From NCBI RefSeq assembly GCF_004341385.1, contig NZ_SLXE01000017.1, forward strand, positions 1 through 58,630: a stretch of 58,630 nt of DNA. The letters run 5' to 3'. This DNA comes from Uruburuella suis. GTDB lineage: Bacteria; Pseudomonadota; Gammaproteobacteria; Burkholderiales; Neisseriaceae. Of the stretch, positions 57,663 through 58,630 are shown piece by piece. Position numbers and translations under genes: made by a program. Numbering within the stretch: the stretch's first letter is position 1; every line of letters starts with the position of its first letter. The notes beneath the pieces were generated by a model that ran no database searches, was not told the DNA's origin, and was given only the letters and a program-made list of their open reading frames with translations.

Positions 57663-57764
57663 ATGCAACATCGCAGACGCCAAGCTATTTTTCAGGCCGC
57701 CAAGCGCGCATTTAATGCCCGCAAAGCTGCCCACGATGCAGCCGGCAAATCCGCCGCCTCTTAA
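57663..57764 (+). CDS. 33-aa basic peptide of unknown function
   Basis: A small gene with all the usual signals: a candidate promoter, AAAGGAG seven bases before the ATG, and a perfect terminator 12 bases after the stop. The peptide begins MQHRRRQAIFQAAKRAFNAR and is rich in Arg, Lys and Ala, with no acidic residue until Asp25. It would form an amphipathic basic helix, perhaps binding nucleic acid or membrane. No family is recognised. The complete signal set is the main argument that it is real. Confidence 0.6.
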   Translation: MQHRRRQAIFQAAKRAFNARKAAHDAAGKSAAS

Positions 57765-57775
57765 ACAACCGACCC

Positions 57776-57801
57776 GCCGCCAATTATTGGCGGCATTTTT
57801 T
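57776..57801 (+). terminator. Terminator of the 33-aa peptide gene
   Basis: GCCGCCAA-TTA-TTGGCGGC followed by ATTTTTT. No DUS is involved. Confidence 0.9.
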
Positions 57802-58076
57802 ATGCCCGGCTCGCGCAGAACAATGCAGCTCAAGCGTTTGAAATCCTTTCAGCGGATCAATTTTGAACACAAGGGGCTTGGCTGAAAAGTAAGATTATGC
57901 TCGGGGTTTGCCCCGAAAAACAAAAAGCGCACGCAGCGTTTTTTGTTTTTATATTATCTATTTTGCCTTATATCAAACTGCCGTCTGAAAACGCAGGCAG
58001 CCGGCGCGGTGCGGTTTTATAATTTCGGCTTGCTATTTAAAGTTTGACTTTCAAACCAATAAAAAGGAATCACACT
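57802..58076. other. Intergenic region with two hairpins and a -10 box
   Basis: CGGGG-TTTG-CCCCG (57902-57915) is followed by a 15-bp stem AAAAACAAAAAGCGC/GCGTTTTTTGTTTTT (57916-57950), a likely terminator. A DUS at about 57981 and a perfect TATAAT (58018-58023) precede the cupin gene. No other gene is visible. Confidence 0.5.
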
Positions 58077-58415
58077 ATGCAACAATACACGCTCGACCCC
58101 AAAGCGCTTTTGGGCGGCATTATCGTTGAGGACAACGACCAGCAAATCGTGCAGCTCGCCCTGCAGAAAGACAACGAAATTCCGCCTTATCAAACCGATG
58201 CCATTGTGTTGCTGATTGTGCTGGGCGGCCGCGCCCAAATCACCACCGAAAAAGAAAGCCTCGAAACCCACGGCTTGCAAGTGGTGCGCCTGGCGCCCGA
58301 TGAAACCCACAGCATCCGCGCGCTGGAAGACCAAACCACTATTTTGGTGATTAAGCAGCTCACCCACGAATTGACGCTGAGCAAAAAGCTGCGCTTCGGC
58401 CAATGTTGTTTGTAA
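58077..58415 (+). CDS. Small cupin-fold protein
   Basis: A 112-aa protein with a single cupin-like beta barrel. It has EIPPYQTDAIVLLIVLGGRAQI (first cupin strand set with a Gly turn) and VVRLAPDETHSIRALEDQTTILVIK (second motif, His in THSI). The first motif lacks the usual HXH metal ligands, so enzymatic activity is doubtful and a binding role is possible. The ATG at 58077 follows AAAAAGGA; an upstream in-frame ATG at 58044 lacks a ribosome site. It is monocistronic, with its own -10 box and a DUS palindrome terminator. Confidence 0.75.
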   Translation: MQQYTLDPKALLGGIIVEDNDQQIVQLALQKDNEIPPYQTDAIVLLIVLGGRAQITTEKESLETHGLQVVRLAPDETHSIRALEDQTTILVIKQLTHELTLSKKLRFGQCCL

Positions 58416-58433
58416 CGACTATGGTTAACCATC

Positions 58434-58469
58434 AAGGCCGTCTGAAAGATTAATCTTTCAGACGGCCTT
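58434..58469 (+). terminator. 36-bp perfect DUS palindrome after the cupin gene
   Basis: AAGGCCGTCTGAAAGATT joined directly to its reverse complement. It starts 19 bases after the stop. Confidence 0.8.
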
Positions 58470-58521
58470 CTTTAGGCTCTGAATAACGCTGGCGGGTGAA
58501 TTTTCCGGCATTTTTATGCTA

Positions 58522-58630
58522 GGGTCTGTTCACAATTCATCACGCGGCAATATTTTGGCTCAAAAACGCGCCTGCTGCGTTGAAAATGCTCGCAAGGTGT
58601 TCAACCTTGCTGTGCTTTTCGCCTTGCAGC
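58522..58630 (+). repeat. 159-bp miniature element, family A, truncated by the window end
   Basis: It begins GGGTCTGTTCACAATTCATC after TA (58520-58521) and matches the family A copies for 109 bases until the window ends. Confidence 0.9.

Overview
The window looks like chromosomal DNA of a non-pathogenic-type Neisseria or a close relative in the Neisseriaceae. The 10-mer GCCGTCTGAA, the Neisseria DNA uptake sequence (DUS), occurs dozens of times on both strands. It is mostly extended to AGGCCGTCTGAA, the dialect I associate with commensal Neisseria, and it is often paired head-to-head as terminator hairpins. Several proteins match neisserial versions closely (Mip, LolA, IhfA), and the order thrS-infC-rpmI-rplT-pheS-pheT-ihfA is preserved. 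Both window ends lie inside copies of the same 159-bp repeat, so this may be a complete contig that broke in repeats.

Layout. 0.25-7.3 kb: ornithine decarboxylase (speC), Mip-type prolyl isomerase, an unknown lipoprotein, a ferredoxin-flavin reductase, a 44-aa DUF3149 membrane peptide behind an FNR-type promoter, and glnB. 7.5-16.8 kb: purL, then a ferrous-iron operon (two feoA, feoB, a FeoC-like protein), then a YhcH-family gene overlapping leuB. 17.6-20.3 kb: a P-type cation ATPase. 21.1-26.2 kb: an iron-sulfur protein, an SdhA/FrdA-like flavoprotein and a NuoF-like protein in overlapping frames, followed by a dicarboxylate (DASS) transporter. Together they look like a soluble NADH:fumarate-type reductase with its own substrate carrier, and a perfect FNR box lies upstream.

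26.8-44.7 kb, minus strand: a large aryl polyene (APE) pigment cluster. It holds three ketosynthase-type proteins, a ketoreductase, a dehydratase, a ligase fused to a second dehydratase, two acyl carrier proteins, a thioesterase, acyltransferases, a glycosyltransferase, an MMPL exporter, a LolA-like carrier, lipoproteins and a halogenase-like flavoprotein. It is interrupted by miniature elements, a partial gene duplication and a truncated DUF559 gene. 45.1-53.4 kb, minus strand: tRNA-Pro, a MerR-like gene, ihfA, pheT, an orphan HEPN gene, pheS, rplT, rpmI, infC, thrS and tRNA-Val. 53.5-58.4 kb: tgt, a decayed lolA 3' end carrying a repeat insertion, a Na/Pi-cotransporter-family gene, a 33-aa basic peptide gene and a cupin gene.

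The repeat landscape is the second notable theme. At least four miniature element families are visible. Two can be delimited exactly: a 159-bp family with TA target duplication, proven by a disrupted lolA fragment, and a ~102-bp family with three-base TNA duplications at all three complete copies. A third, ~150-bp family has Correia-like TATAGTGGA ends. No CRISPR array, prophage or complete insertion sequence was seen.
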